Shown here: positions 23,867-33,451 of the stretch, one piece after another
Layout of the letters: each line of letters opens with the position of its first letter
Position numbering within the stretch: the first letter of the stretch is position 1
Source: Ceraceosorus guamensis
Taxonomy: Eukaryota > Basidiomycota > Exobasidiomycetes > Ceraceosorales > Ceraceosoraceae
NCBI RefSeq assembly: GCF_003144195.1
Contig: NW_020290048.1
Span: 62,001-126,000, forward strand
Length of the DNA: 64,000 nt
Direction: 5' to 3'
Made by a program: the position numbers and the translations under genes
Notes under the pieces: generated by a model
Told to the model about the DNA's origin: nothing
The model's input: only the letters and a program-made list of their open reading frames with translations
Database searches by the model: none

Positions 23867-24403
23867 CTTTGTGCTTGCGGAAGTGAAAGCTTGAGGCACG
23901 AAGGCGATGCTGCTCCAAGTGGCAATCACGTACCACAGAGGAAGGAAAGAGAATTTTGATGGAGAGTGAGAGATGTTTGCTGGATGCAAGATGTGGCCAA
24001 GTGAGCCCTGTGGACCGCAAGTGATGCGTTGCGACGCTGCGTGGTGGAGTGTCTGCTGCGAGGGAGGATTTGAGGCTGATATGACGAGGATGTTGTGGAG
24101 GTAACTTACGCAACCAAATAGCTGCGCGTGCGCAGTTGTGAGCAGCCCAAGCCCCGCCTTTGCATGCAGGCAGGCCAATTCGAGCTGAACTCACGCACGG
24201 TATAGAGAACGCGGCGGTGCAGAGCGGCTGGACCATATACGCCCGATGCACCAAATCGTGTGAGGGGCGCTCAATTAATTGATGCGGCGGATGGACAGCA
24301 TCAGTCAGGAGTGCCGCGGAGTGTAGGTCGAAGTGCGCATTGCCCAACTGGAATCAGAGTCAAGATTATTATTCGTGATTATTATTGAGATGATGCATGG
24401 TAC

Positions 24404-24419
24404 ATATATATATATATAT
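24404..24419. repeat. AT dinucleotide microsatellite
   Basis: An uninterrupted alternating AT run followed by CGCGCGTGCG. Alternating purine-pyrimidine tracts like this can adopt non-B DNA; no further role is visible. Confidence 0.8.
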
Positions 24420-25058
24420 GCGCGCGTGCGGGCGACCTGAAGATTCAAATTGACATGGCCGGTCGCGCGCCAAAAAGCAGCAGCACCAATTTAAAGTCCA
24501 GACGCGGTGGCTTGTGAGGCGCTAGAGCAGGGCTAGTCAGCCACAGACCGTCAGGATGGATTAGCTGCCCTGAACGAGGTGCCAATTTGTATTGTTTATT
24601 TCAAATTCTCCCTCGAAGCTCCGCTGCGGCTACACCAAGATTTTCTTCCCTCCGTTCTGTGCCTGCGCTGCCGCGATGCATGAGCCAAGAAGAGCCAGAA
24701 TTGAAGATTGCAATGGGCCATTCGGATAGGTGTCTGCGGTGAGCATCGGACAGCCTTCATTGTGATTGCCCTTCTCATCCACCAAAGCACCCGGTCACTG
24801 CTATCTTCGTCAAGCGTTGATCGTCAATCGCTATATACGCGCATTTCTGTTCTTACCCCTCGCCACCAAGCCTCTCACTCGACTGACGCACATCGAGGCC
24901 ACATTGTGATTGCGCCCAACACCAAGCCCTGCCCGACAAGCACTCGCCAGCTTCAAGAGGCGTCCACGCTCGAGAACTCCTCGAGCAGCTTCCTTTGGTC
25001 GCTGCCAGCACCTCGCCATCCGCAACCCTGTTGCTGCTCCCCGCGTCCGCTTCCTTCA

Positions 25059-25262
25059 ATGTCAACTGACGATCCTGATAATAGAGCCTTACCTTCAAGT
25101 CACCGCTCACCGCTTCCCAACATCACCGCTTTTCTGAGCTCCGTCTCGCCCCGCCCGGCATACAAACCTTGCTCTCTCCCTCCATCCAAGGTTCAGGCTC
25201 TTCCTCCGCTCGATCGCATTCCCGACCCTCCACCTCTACCGCTTCCACTCTGCCCGCCCTAG
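25059..25262 (+). CDS. Candidate upstream open reading frame in the SPE2 leader
   Basis: An ATG at 25059 opens a 67-codon frame (MSTDDPDNRALPSSHRSP...) that ends 81 bases before the SPE2 start and is in the same frame as it. It is Pro/Ser-rich and has no recognised domain. S-adenosylmethionine decarboxylase mRNAs in animals and plants are controlled by upstream frames sensitive to polyamines, so a regulatory upstream frame would be natural here. It may equally be chance in a C/T-rich leader. Confidence 0.3.
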   Translation: MSTDDPDNRALPSSHRSPLPNITAFLSSVSPRPAYKPCSLPPSKVQALPPLDRIPDPPPLPLPLCPP

Positions 25263-25343
25263 CATCGCCAAGCGGCCCAACTTCCTCATTCATTTCTCAG
25301 ACTCGGCTTCTCTGGATTCGACCATTAGCGTGTCATCAGACAA

Positions 25344-27162
25344 ATGACATCACTGGCGCACTCTCCAGGCTCGCCTTTTGACCAACATCTGAGCACAAAC
25401 ACGCCAAGAGCAGTGGCTCAGTCTGCAACACTGCAAATGCCCGCTCTTGCACTGCCACGGGGACACGATACCGCAGATGCGCTTTCCAAGCTGCACTTGA
25501 GCGCTAAGTCGACGCCCCGCGATGCCGATGCCTCCCACTCCCTCAGTCGAGGCGAGGGATTGCAAGTCGCCGAATCTCACCAGCAGCTAGCGACAAAGGA
25601 AGATGACGAGGAGCCGCAAGGTCCATTCGAGGGTCCAGAGAAGCTCCTCGAGCTCTGGTTTGCCCCTTCAGCTTCAGCACTTCCCGACACAGCTATGAAG
25701 GGTACATCAGCTCAAGGTCCCAAGAGGGGCCTTTGTGCGATAGAGAGACCCAGATGGGAGGCCATGCTGGATCTTGTCAGCTGCAAAGTGTTGAGTGTGA
25801 TCGAGAACGAGAACTGCGACGCTTTCCTGCTCAGGTGAGTTTGTTGGAAATTACACCACGCCTCGATGTTTGGTTCGCAAGCTATATGTCTTACCACCTC
25901 GCTTCATTTCATGCAGCGAATCTTCAATGTTCGTCTTTCCCCATAAGCTCATCCTCAAGACCTGCGGTACGACGACACTTCTGCTTGGGCTGGAGCGCAT
26001 CTTGCGTCTCGCACACGAAGCGCTCGGCCAGGCGCTTCCTGCTGAGGCGGAGGCCGAGGAGAAGCCGATCGCGTGCTCCGACTCTGCCGTGGTCATCTCT
26101 TCACGCGAAGAGAAGTCCGCTCGAGCACTCGGTCAAATCGTGCAGACGGCATTCTACTCTCGAAAGAGCTTCATGTTTCCCGAGAGGCAAAAGGGACCAC
26201 ACAGGGATTGGATGCTGGAAGTTGCGGTGCTGGACAGGTACATCGAGAGGGGCTCCGCCTACACTGTGGGGAAGATGAACGGAGACCATTGGTTGTTGTA
26301 CATGGCTTTAGCCGATGCCTCAGACCAAGAGCAACGAGCTGCATCAGTCTTTGCGAACAAGCTGATTGGACTTCAAGACGATCACGCCCCCATCGAAAGG
26401 CCTCTGGCTCTACCCTCATTGGGCCACCCTGGAAGCGATCAAACGCTTGAAGTGCTCATGACGCACCTCTCACCGGCGTCTTGTGCCCGATTCGCGTATC
26501 CTGCATCGCTTCTCGCACCGGCTGGAGTTGACCGGGGGCATCACTTGGGAGAGCAGACCTCAGACCTTTTGGGTCTCAGTGCTCTGTTTCCCAATTCTGA
26601 GCTCGATGCATACGCCTTTGAGCCTTGCGGCTACTCTGCAAACGCGCTTGTTGCCGAGTCTGCCTTCAACGGCGCAGGCTATTGGACTGTCCACGTTACA
26701 CCGGAGGAGGACAGCAGCTATGCAAGCTTTGAGACCAACGTGGAGATCGAGACTGTCGAGCCTACTACATTCGGGGAGTCAGAGGGGGCTGCTACGGGCG
26801 AGAATAATGCGCTCGCAAAGGCGGGCATCAACAGCTTCGAAGGCTTGGTCGAGCGGGTAGTGAGCATCTTTGAGCCTGGTCGGCTGAGCGTCACTCTTTT
26901 TGTCTCCACTTCTCGAGTCGAGGAGAGTGAATCGGGCGAAGATGCGTCAGAGGCTGTGGGCCATGCCAACGCGGATGCGGAAACGGATACCACATCGACG
27001 CTGAATGCTTCCACTCTGCTCAATGCCGATGCTGGCACCAAATTGCACTCGCTCGAGCTGCTCGGCTACCGACGTACGGACAGGATCTTGTACGAGTTCG
27101 AAGGGTATGACCTCGTCTTTGTCAGCTTTGACAAGCGAGGAGCCAGATTGCCAAGGCGGTAG
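25344..27162 (+). CDS. SPE2: S-adenosylmethionine decarboxylase proenzyme
   Basis: Two exons, 25344-25834 and 25917-27162, with an 82-base intron; about 578 residues. The enzyme makes decarboxylated SAM, the aminopropyl donor for spermidine and spermine. It cleaves itself at Glu-Ser to form a pyruvoyl cofactor. Seen: FEGPEKLLELWF near the start of the fold, the processing site LLSESSMFVFPHKL with cleavage expected between Glu165 and Ser166, and TCGTTTLL with the catalytic Cys at about 180. The block AYAFEPCGYSANAL (Ser at about 404) and YWTVHVTPE (His at about 423) form the pair that promotes processing. The intron splits the Ser codon two positions before the new N-terminal Ser. The protein is longer than yeast Spe2 (about 400 residues) because of an N-terminal Ser/Pro-rich part and an acidic insert near TEDGDASEA-like sequence. 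Whole and apparently functional. Confidence 0.94.
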
Positions 27163-27395
27163 AGGCCAATCGAAAGCAGCTACACAGCCCTTGTCAATTT
27201 GCACACAATTTCGCGAGGTCGAGATTCTGACAATGACTTGTATCAAGTTTCAAAATTTCATCATCTTTGTACATGCATGCTCAATACTACTACTACTAGC
27301 TCCTTGCAGACTCTGTTCTTCCGGCTCTGGTCAACGATGTTGCCTTTGATGGCGAAGCCTGTTCAAGGGTTCGTGGAACTTGTTCGGCTTTTGCA
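27163..27395. other. Convergent 3' region of SPE2 and the peptidase gene
   Basis: 233 bases between two stop codons; T-rich on the plus strand, with no gene. It probably contains both polyadenylation sites. Confidence 0.5.
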
Positions 27396-29270
27396 TTAGC
27401 AGAAAAGAGTATCCTTGGCCAATTTGCCATCCTTCCAGTACGTCTTTCGCGCTTCGAAAGTACAAGTCGTATTCTTTCTTCCCCAGGTCTCGTGACCATA
27501 CCCGGGGTCCACGACCAGATAAGCATTTGCTCTTCCCAACTTTCGGACGGCTTCCTCAGCATTAGCTCGCGGTGTGATGGAGTCGTACTTGTTAGAGACA
27601 AAGAGTGGGGTCGTGCGAGGTTGAGAGGCCAAGATGGCTCCCTCCCATCTGCCTGCTGGATGCGACCAACCCAAGCGCGAGCAAGATGTGAAGAATTCGC
27701 TCTTCGGAGCCGGGGCAAAGTGTCTAGAGGTGCGGATGGCTCTGTGGGAAATTTCTTGCACCAAGTCGTCGACTGTCACGTTGTCGTCGTTTGCCGCGTC
27801 CAGACAGTAGACGAGTTGCGTGATAGAGTTCCAGGCTGTTCCGTCCGTGTGATTGCCTGCGCCGCCTCCTCCCGTGATGGAATATGTGTCGTTAAAGGCG
27901 ATGGCATATGCCAAGTCCCAATCGTCATCGAGCATCGTCTTCCAGGTCCAGGTCATGTAGTCGTCCCGATTGTCCCACCAATCGTAAGAGTACATGTTCA
28001 TCGCCCTGAATATCATGTCTCGATACGCTGCAATGGTGATCAGGCCATTCAACGCGCTGTCGCCGGCGGGATACGTCTTGTTGCCCGGCTTGACAAAACG
28101 CGGATGGTCGTACAACTTTGCCCACGCTTGGTCGACGCGAGCTAGTATCTCCGAGGGCGTCTTGCCGTATTCGAGCAGCAGGCACTGTGACTTGTTAGCC
28201 TTGCTGGCGCAGTCGTCGAGCCATCGCAGCATGACCTTTTCGGTCTCGAGCAGCGCATCGGTGGCTGGTTGCTTGTAGAGAGGATCTCGCAGAGTCGCTG
28301 TCAGATTGGCATTCGCTTCCAGTATGAATTTGCCTGCAAATTGCGGGAACATGCTGAGATAAAGTTGACCCGTGCCAGCTGCCGAGTAGGAAAAGCCGAG
28401 AAAGTGCATCAGATCACCGTTCTCCACGTCTTGCGGCCTCGCGTTGATTGCTCCCTTTGAGGGAGAATGCAAAGATGACGGAGCAAGCAGTCTTCGAATG
28501 TACTCTAAGTCCAGCACGTTGAAGTAGGAGCCCATATATGGAGCGAAGTCTAAGCTCTCTTTCGAAGAGTGCTCGAGACATCCGCGCTTCATGTCCGCAA
28601 GGCGATCCCAGGCGTTTTACACCGAGCTGCGCACTTGCTCTACCTGCTTCGAAGTAAAGCTCTCACCGTCGGGAACGAGCGGAATCTGTATGGAGGACTG
28701 CACGCCAAATCTGATTTGCTCTTCGCCCGATTTGAAGCAAGTTGGAGCGGAAGGGGTGGAGCTGAAGACTCCCCTTTGGTCCCAGCCGAAGATTTCGTAC
28801 TGACCTCCTGTCAACTCCTCCATCTTTTCGTGGCCATCGAGAACAGAGACTGGACCTGATGCACCCGGACCTCCTGGATTGGTGAAGAGTCTTCCGGATG
28901 GCTTGATCTTGCCTTCGACGATGCCAAGGGGTCTGTATCTCAACAGGCCGATGTTCGCACGTCGCTTGTCAGACAATTGAGTGTAGTCGTACGGTACTTG
29001 AACGGCAGCGCAGTCAACTTGCTTATGCACGTAGGAACTCGCGTTGACTTCTAGAGGGAATTTGCCAAAGACCTCCTTGAAGACACGACTGCAAACTGCA
29101 GAGTCGTACGCGAAGGTAAGCGGAGAAGTTGAGGGATTTGCTGCCATCCACGCAGCGATCGTCGATGAAGGATCGGCAGGCGGGATAGATGATGCTCCTC
29201 GGTCAGCCGCGACGCCCGTCACACTGGCAATACTGACAGCCATGACAAGCGCAAGGGGTCTGTGCCTCAT
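27396..29270 (-). CDS. Secreted tripeptidyl-peptidase-like alpha/beta hydrolase, interrupted by one in-frame stop
   Basis: One frame of 625 codons on the minus strand with a single TAA at 28619-28617 (codon 218). Similarity to the family runs straight through it (QVEQVRSSV, stop, NAWDRLADMKRGCLEHS). The N-terminus is a signal peptide (MRHRPLALVMAVSIASVTGVAA). Family blocks: VQVPYDYTQ, LFTNPGGPGASG (oxyanion loop), FGWDQRGV, the nucleophile elbow LGFSYSAAGTGQ, and the C-terminal TAP-like part with SNKYDSITP (acid) and PGYGHETWG (His). These features fit secreted prolyl/tripeptidyl aminopeptidases. The N-glycosylation sites NVT, NHT and NKT fit secretion. No intron with normal length and boundaries removes the stop; the best one would be only about 57 bases. 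It is therefore a recently broken gene, a sequencing error, or a readthrough site. The catalytic residues are all downstream and intact. Confidence 0.78.
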
Positions 29271-30023
29271 CTTGACGAGCAAAAGTTTAGGAATGAACGG
29301 TTCGGAACGATGAGGATGCAGGAGCGTTGATGCGTGACAGGATTCTCGAGCCCATCAGTCCTCCTGTGGCCAAGTCGCGACGCTCTTTATAGTCAGCATT
29401 GTGATGACCGACCCCTCCAAGTCTGCACCGCGTAGGAGGACCTGCATTGAAGTACTGCGCTTGAGGAGCTCTAGACCGCGAGATCAGCCATCATGACTAT
29501 GTTTCTCTGTTTGTTGGTATTCGTCATTTGATGGAGACACGGGTTTGTATTTGTATCATCGAAGTCTGCGCACGCGCAGACCAGGTACCTATACTTGATG
29601 CTTCAACACTTACGCTGCGCCAAGTGAGGTCTGAAGAACAACCTCTCCAATCGATCTTTTGTTGACGGAAGCGATTCTTCAAGGGCATCCGCGCGGCCGC
29701 GCGAGTCCGATTTGGGCTGTAGCTCGCTCACAACAGCGACGTGGTGGGCTCTGCGGGCAAGCGGACGTTGGGGAGCACAACGTGGAGTAGAATTGGTAGG
29801 CCTGGGAGGAAAGAGGAAGAAGTGCATATAGTCAGATGCGCAGACCTTTGTTTCCGGAACGGCTGTCCCGAGTGAGTCAGATGAGGGCACCGCTGATGGC
29901 TTCTCACACATTTGACACTCTCCATCTTTCAATCATTGTCTACGGCTAACTGTTTTGGGTGGTCATCGCCAGTTTGCGATGCACTCCGCACGAATAGGAC
30001 AGGTAGCGTCGCAGCACCCTTGT
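29271..30023. other. Promoter region of the peptidase gene
   Basis: Lies between two genes on the same strand. Short open frames on both strands (for example 29603-29932,-) have no protein-like features. I see no gene. Confidence 0.45.
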
Positions 30024-31973
30024 TCATATCTGGGCATCTTTCGTTTTCGCCGCAGGTTGCGATGATGGGCTTCGCACGAGTCGACAGCCTCGTAATTGAC
30101 ATCTGTATGTCGGACCATCTGGCCTCGGCTCACCGCCATCTCGCGGATGATGATGATGATGTTTGTTTTGGACGAAGTGTCCAGTCGTACCCGCAGCCCC
30201 AGCAACCAGCGCACCGAACCCAAAGAGGACCATGGCCTCTCTGTTATTTGCGAGATGCGGTCTTATTCTCTCTCTTTGGGTTTGAAATGTGCGGTAGGAT
30301 GCAGAATTGCGGAACAAGTCTCTGGCGCGGCAGGCCAGATTCCAATTGATGAATCGCTTGTGGAGCGTCGATTGAACGCGCTCGTATGAGTGCTCCTTCG
30401 GTCCACAGCGTGATGGGCGGCGTGCCAAGTCACGCTTCCTGAGCTGAGGCGCACTGCTCGCTGTCTGTCGTCCCGCGGCTCTCTCTCTCCACTTCTGAAC
30501 GGCCTTGCGAAGCTTGTCGAGACGAGTGTCTTCTCTTCGCCTCTCGAGGAATTTGTAGTCCTCGAAGCTCGCCAGTCTCAACGAGGCAAGCGTGGCAAGA
30601 CGTCTCCGAACTCGAACTATGGTAGGCAACACGCTTTCCCTGTATGTGCGCCGTGTCGCAGTGTGTGCGTTCGGCGTCACATCGCAGACGAGCTTCCAGC
30701 TAACATGACGCCGCCGCAGCATGCGTGGTTGTTCTGAGCCACACGTCGGGCGCATCAACAAGGTGTCGTTCGAGGTGACGCGCTGACGAGCTTGAACGGG
30801 CGTGACAATTTGAAACGCTACCTGGCCACCACGACGTAAAAGGCGCGTGGGATTGAAGATTGGTTGACCGTGCGCGCGTTGAAGGTGCAGCCCTCGGTGC
30901 TGATGCTGTTCTGCTGATGTTTTGTGTGTCGGCGGTACTTTCCTTGTGGGTGTGACCCATCCTATTGAACCAGCGCCGGCGTTACTGTAGGTGCCCACGA
31001 TTGGTGCTGTCGCCACTCGGTGTGTCTGGGTCCCGTCGACTGCGTGCATGGGTTTCCCTGCGCTACCACGCTGCTGCTTCAGCTGCAGCGGGCTTCGAAG
31101 GACACCAGAGGAAGCTGCTTCGTGCAACAAGACTGGCCGGGAGAGGGCCGAAGACAGCCTGCGATAGAGCACAGAGACTCCTGCGACTGGCAGAAACCGC
31201 ATCCCCCTCAATGAGTGCAATTCTTCCGATTCATCTCGGCTCCAGTCGTGGGCGGCCCCAAAAGGTGCCGCTCTAGTGGTCTGTGGTTCGCTCAGACTGT
31301 GCTTCGTGGGGTGGGCGCCTACATGAGCTGCCGCCATTGCTCCGGGAGTGAGGACGGCGTCTTTGTCAGTGCCGACTGTGTCTCGCTTGCGAGGCGGAGG
31401 TGCAGGTGGTCTCAGTCCTTCCTGCGCGTGCTGTCCTTGAGAATCCTCATTGGTAGCCCGCGAAGGCGGAGCAGTCTCCTTGTGAGCTTTGTCATCAGAT
31501 GCTGACGCGGAGGTCGAGGCTGATGGCGACATAGCTTTCGCAGAATCCAGCTGTTTGGCACGCTGCTTGCGCTTTTTCTTCTCTTCTTTGTAGTGCTCGA
31601 CGATGTCAGCGCACGACACCAGGCATCCAAACACGGAGACACCGGTGACGGCAGTGATCGGGAGCCCCACGCGAGGGTCGCGAAAAGCAGCGGCGAAGCG
31701 AGCTCGAGCTGCTTCCGAAGTGGTCATCACCCGGTCGTACGCTCTCGGTGCAGTACCCGTCACAGGGCGTAGAAGTCGCCTGGTAAGTGGTCGTATCTTG
31801 ACCAGCCACTTCAGGCTTGCGCTGCCCTGCTTGCTCTTCTCCCGCAGCCTGACTTCGTCGTGAAGTAGGCGAGCGTGCATGGTCTCCTCAAGGTATTCGA
31901 AAGGTTTGATTGGCCGTGCGCAGACGGTGGCCAGCAAAAGGAAGGTGGCCAGCCAGACGAGGAGAAGGCGCAT
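30024..31973 (-). CDS. Secreted or membrane-anchored basic protein of unknown function
   Basis: A single open frame of 649 residues that I do not recognise. It begins with a clear signal peptide (MRLLLVWLATFLLLATVCA, then RPIKPFEYLEE). A second hydrophobic segment sits near residues 100-120 (GLPITAVTGVSVFGCLVSCA), directly before a Lys/Arg-rich stretch. A third is near 590-610 (MVLFGFGALVAGAAGTTG) and is followed by a five-His run. Between these the protein is very basic and low in hydrophobics. It contains several dibasic sites of the kind cut by Kex2 proteases (PPPRKRDT; QLRKRDLARR). The architecture could suit an exported effector-type protein or a cell-surface protein; neither is shown. 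The length of the frame and the clean signal peptide support coding. Confidence 0.62.
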   Translation of the reverse strand: MRLLLVWLATFLLLATVCARPIKPFEYLEETMHARLLHDEVRLREKSKQGSASLKWLVKIRPLTRRLLRPVTGTAPRAYDRVMTTSEAARARFAAAFRDPRVGLPITAVTGVSVFGCLVSCADIVEHYKEEKKKRKQRAKQLDSAKAMSPSASTSASASDDKAHKETAPPSRATNEDSQGQHAQEGLRPPAPPPRKRDTVGTDKDAVLTPGAMAAAHVGAHPTKHSLSEPQTTRAAPFGAAHDWSRDESEELHSLRGMRFLPVAGVSVLYRRLSSALSRPVLLHEAASSGVLRSPLQLKQQRGSAGKPMHAVDGTQTHRVATAPIVGTYSNAGAGSIGWVTPTRKVPPTHKTSAEQHQHRGLHLQRAHGQPIFNPTRLLRRGGQVAFQIVTPVQARQRVTSNDTLLMRPTCGSEQPRMLRRRHVSWKLVCDVTPNAHTATRRTYRESVLPTIVRVRRRLATLASLRLASFEDYKFLERRREDTRLDKLRKAVQKWRERAAGRQTASSAPQLRKRDLARRPSRCGPKEHSYERVQSTLHKRFINWNLACRARDLFRNSASYRTFQTQRERIRPHLANNREAMVLFGFGALVAGAAGTTGHFVQNKHHHHHPRDGGEPRPDGPTYRCQLRGCRLVRSPSSQPAAKTKDAQI

Positions 31974-33122
31974 GACGATGCGATGAAGGCACGCAGGCTG
32001 CTTCGTCGATGGAGCTGATCAGATCTGATCTCGTCCAGGGAGTAAGAAAAGTGTCAGAGGAATGGACGCTAGTGGCAGCGGCGGTGCTGAATTGGCCATG
32101 AGCAGTGCCTTCTCAAGGATTTTTGAAAATAATGCGCACGTATGAGCCGAGTCACTCAGCCAGCACCATTTATCGCTGATGCCAACGCGAAGAGCGCTGG
32201 TGGCAAGCGACCCACTCGCCACCAAGCCATGTCTTGGCATACTATGAACAGCTTGCGTTGTGAAACGGGGCGGAGGCGGGAGTCAGACCTCGGATGGCGT
32301 GACGAAGCCTGCCACATCATCCAGTGGGTGCATTCGACACGCCACTTCCATAATTCGGGTCTGCGACCTTGACAACAAGATGCCAAAAGGTGTACGGACG
32401 CCGAGCATCGCGAGGGACGAGATGTCGAGCGGGGACAGTGGCGGATCGCAAGTGTTGCGAGCTGACTCAGTTGAAAGGAGAGGTTGGCGTAATGCGGCGG
32501 TGGCAACGAGACTTGCTTGCCCCTAGGTGTCGGTCGCAGCAACTCGAATGGCGGCAAGTGCTACATGGGAAGCAAAAGGGCCTGCCCGACTCGCGAGCGA
32601 TCACTAAGCGTCATCACTTTGAAGCCCGAGCAGATGGTGTAAAATCTTCGATCTGCTGGAAAGCTTTCAAGGTGGACAGCCGCGAATATCCGCCAGGCCG
32701 AGGGATGCAAGGGGACTGCGACTCTCTCAATTAATGATTGAGCCGGTCGGGGCGCCTGACTGGGATCAGCAATCACAATGACATTCCATCCAAGTGGCAT
32801 GGCTGCGACTCGTGGGATACATGCATCCTCAAGCTGCTACGCAAAGCGCTTGGCCACCTGACAAAAAGGGTCGCCCCATTCATGCATGACAGCTGGCACT
32901 TCTGTCGGTTCGGAACCGAAGGGTCGCCTTGGACGCCTTTGGTGGTCGTCGAGCACGCCATGATCTCGTCCAGTGATGACATGCGATAATGTTCTCGAAC
33001 GGCATCCATCCGTTGCTCTGGGGGCGACACGCGAACAGCATCAGGAATCGTGGATGTACGGAATGCAAGGTGTATGTGTAGGTATAGCGATCAAACTTTG
33101 ATTGCGAAGGTTGAGGAAAAGA

Positions 33123-33161
33123 CCACGAGTCACGAGTCGCGAGTCGTGAGTCTCGTCTCGA
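33123..33161. repeat. Tandem GAGTCRYGAGTC motif array
   Basis: Four tandem, partly overlapping copies in 39 bases: CACGAGTCACGAGTCGCGAG followed by TCGTGAGTCTCGTCTCGAC. The period is close to 8-9 bases, and the units are near-perfect inverted repeats around TCACGA, TCGCGA and TCGTGA. This is the clearest GC-type array of the motif family. Confidence 0.65.
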
Positions 33162-33380
33162 CTTTTTGCTCCTCTTGCTGAAAAGCAACAACATCACGCA
33201 CGCGACTTGTGTCACACTTGGCAAAGTAGCCCCGCAAAGCGATCCACGCTCGCAGCGGCAGTCCACCACGCGTGCGGGCACGTGACAGCGCCGACCCGCT
33301 CACGCTGTGCACACCACGCAGCGTGCCTCCGACAGAAAAGGCAGCCGCTGAGGAGAGCTTGTTCGCCGATCGCTTCTTCA

Positions 33381-33451
33381 TGAATCAAGAATCTCGAGGA
33401 CGAGTCAAGTCAAGAGTGAAGCGTCGCGTGAGTCGTGAGTAGTGCTTTAAA
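33381..33451. repeat. Second motif array of GAATC / GAGTC units
   Basis: AATCAAGAATC, CGAGTCAAGTCAAGAGTG and GCGTGAGTCGTGAGTAGTG occur in about 70 bases, mixing the AT-type and GC-type units. No gene overlaps it. Confidence 0.55.

Larger units (their letters stand above)
23867..25343. other. Divergent promoters of ATG15 and SPE2, with the SPE2 leader
   Basis: No main gene is seen. An AT dinucleotide run lies at 24404-24419. The dispersed motif occurs at about 24352-24385 (GAATCAGAGTC, TTCGTGATTATTATTG). From about 24850 to 25340 the plus strand is strikingly C/T-rich, as expected of a long unstructured leader of the decarboxylase mRNA. That leader contains the upstream open frame listed separately. 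Confidence 0.5.

Noticed and set aside
24404-24419. AT run as a TATA promoter element
   Set aside because: A plain dinucleotide repeat, distant from the starts of both flanking genes.
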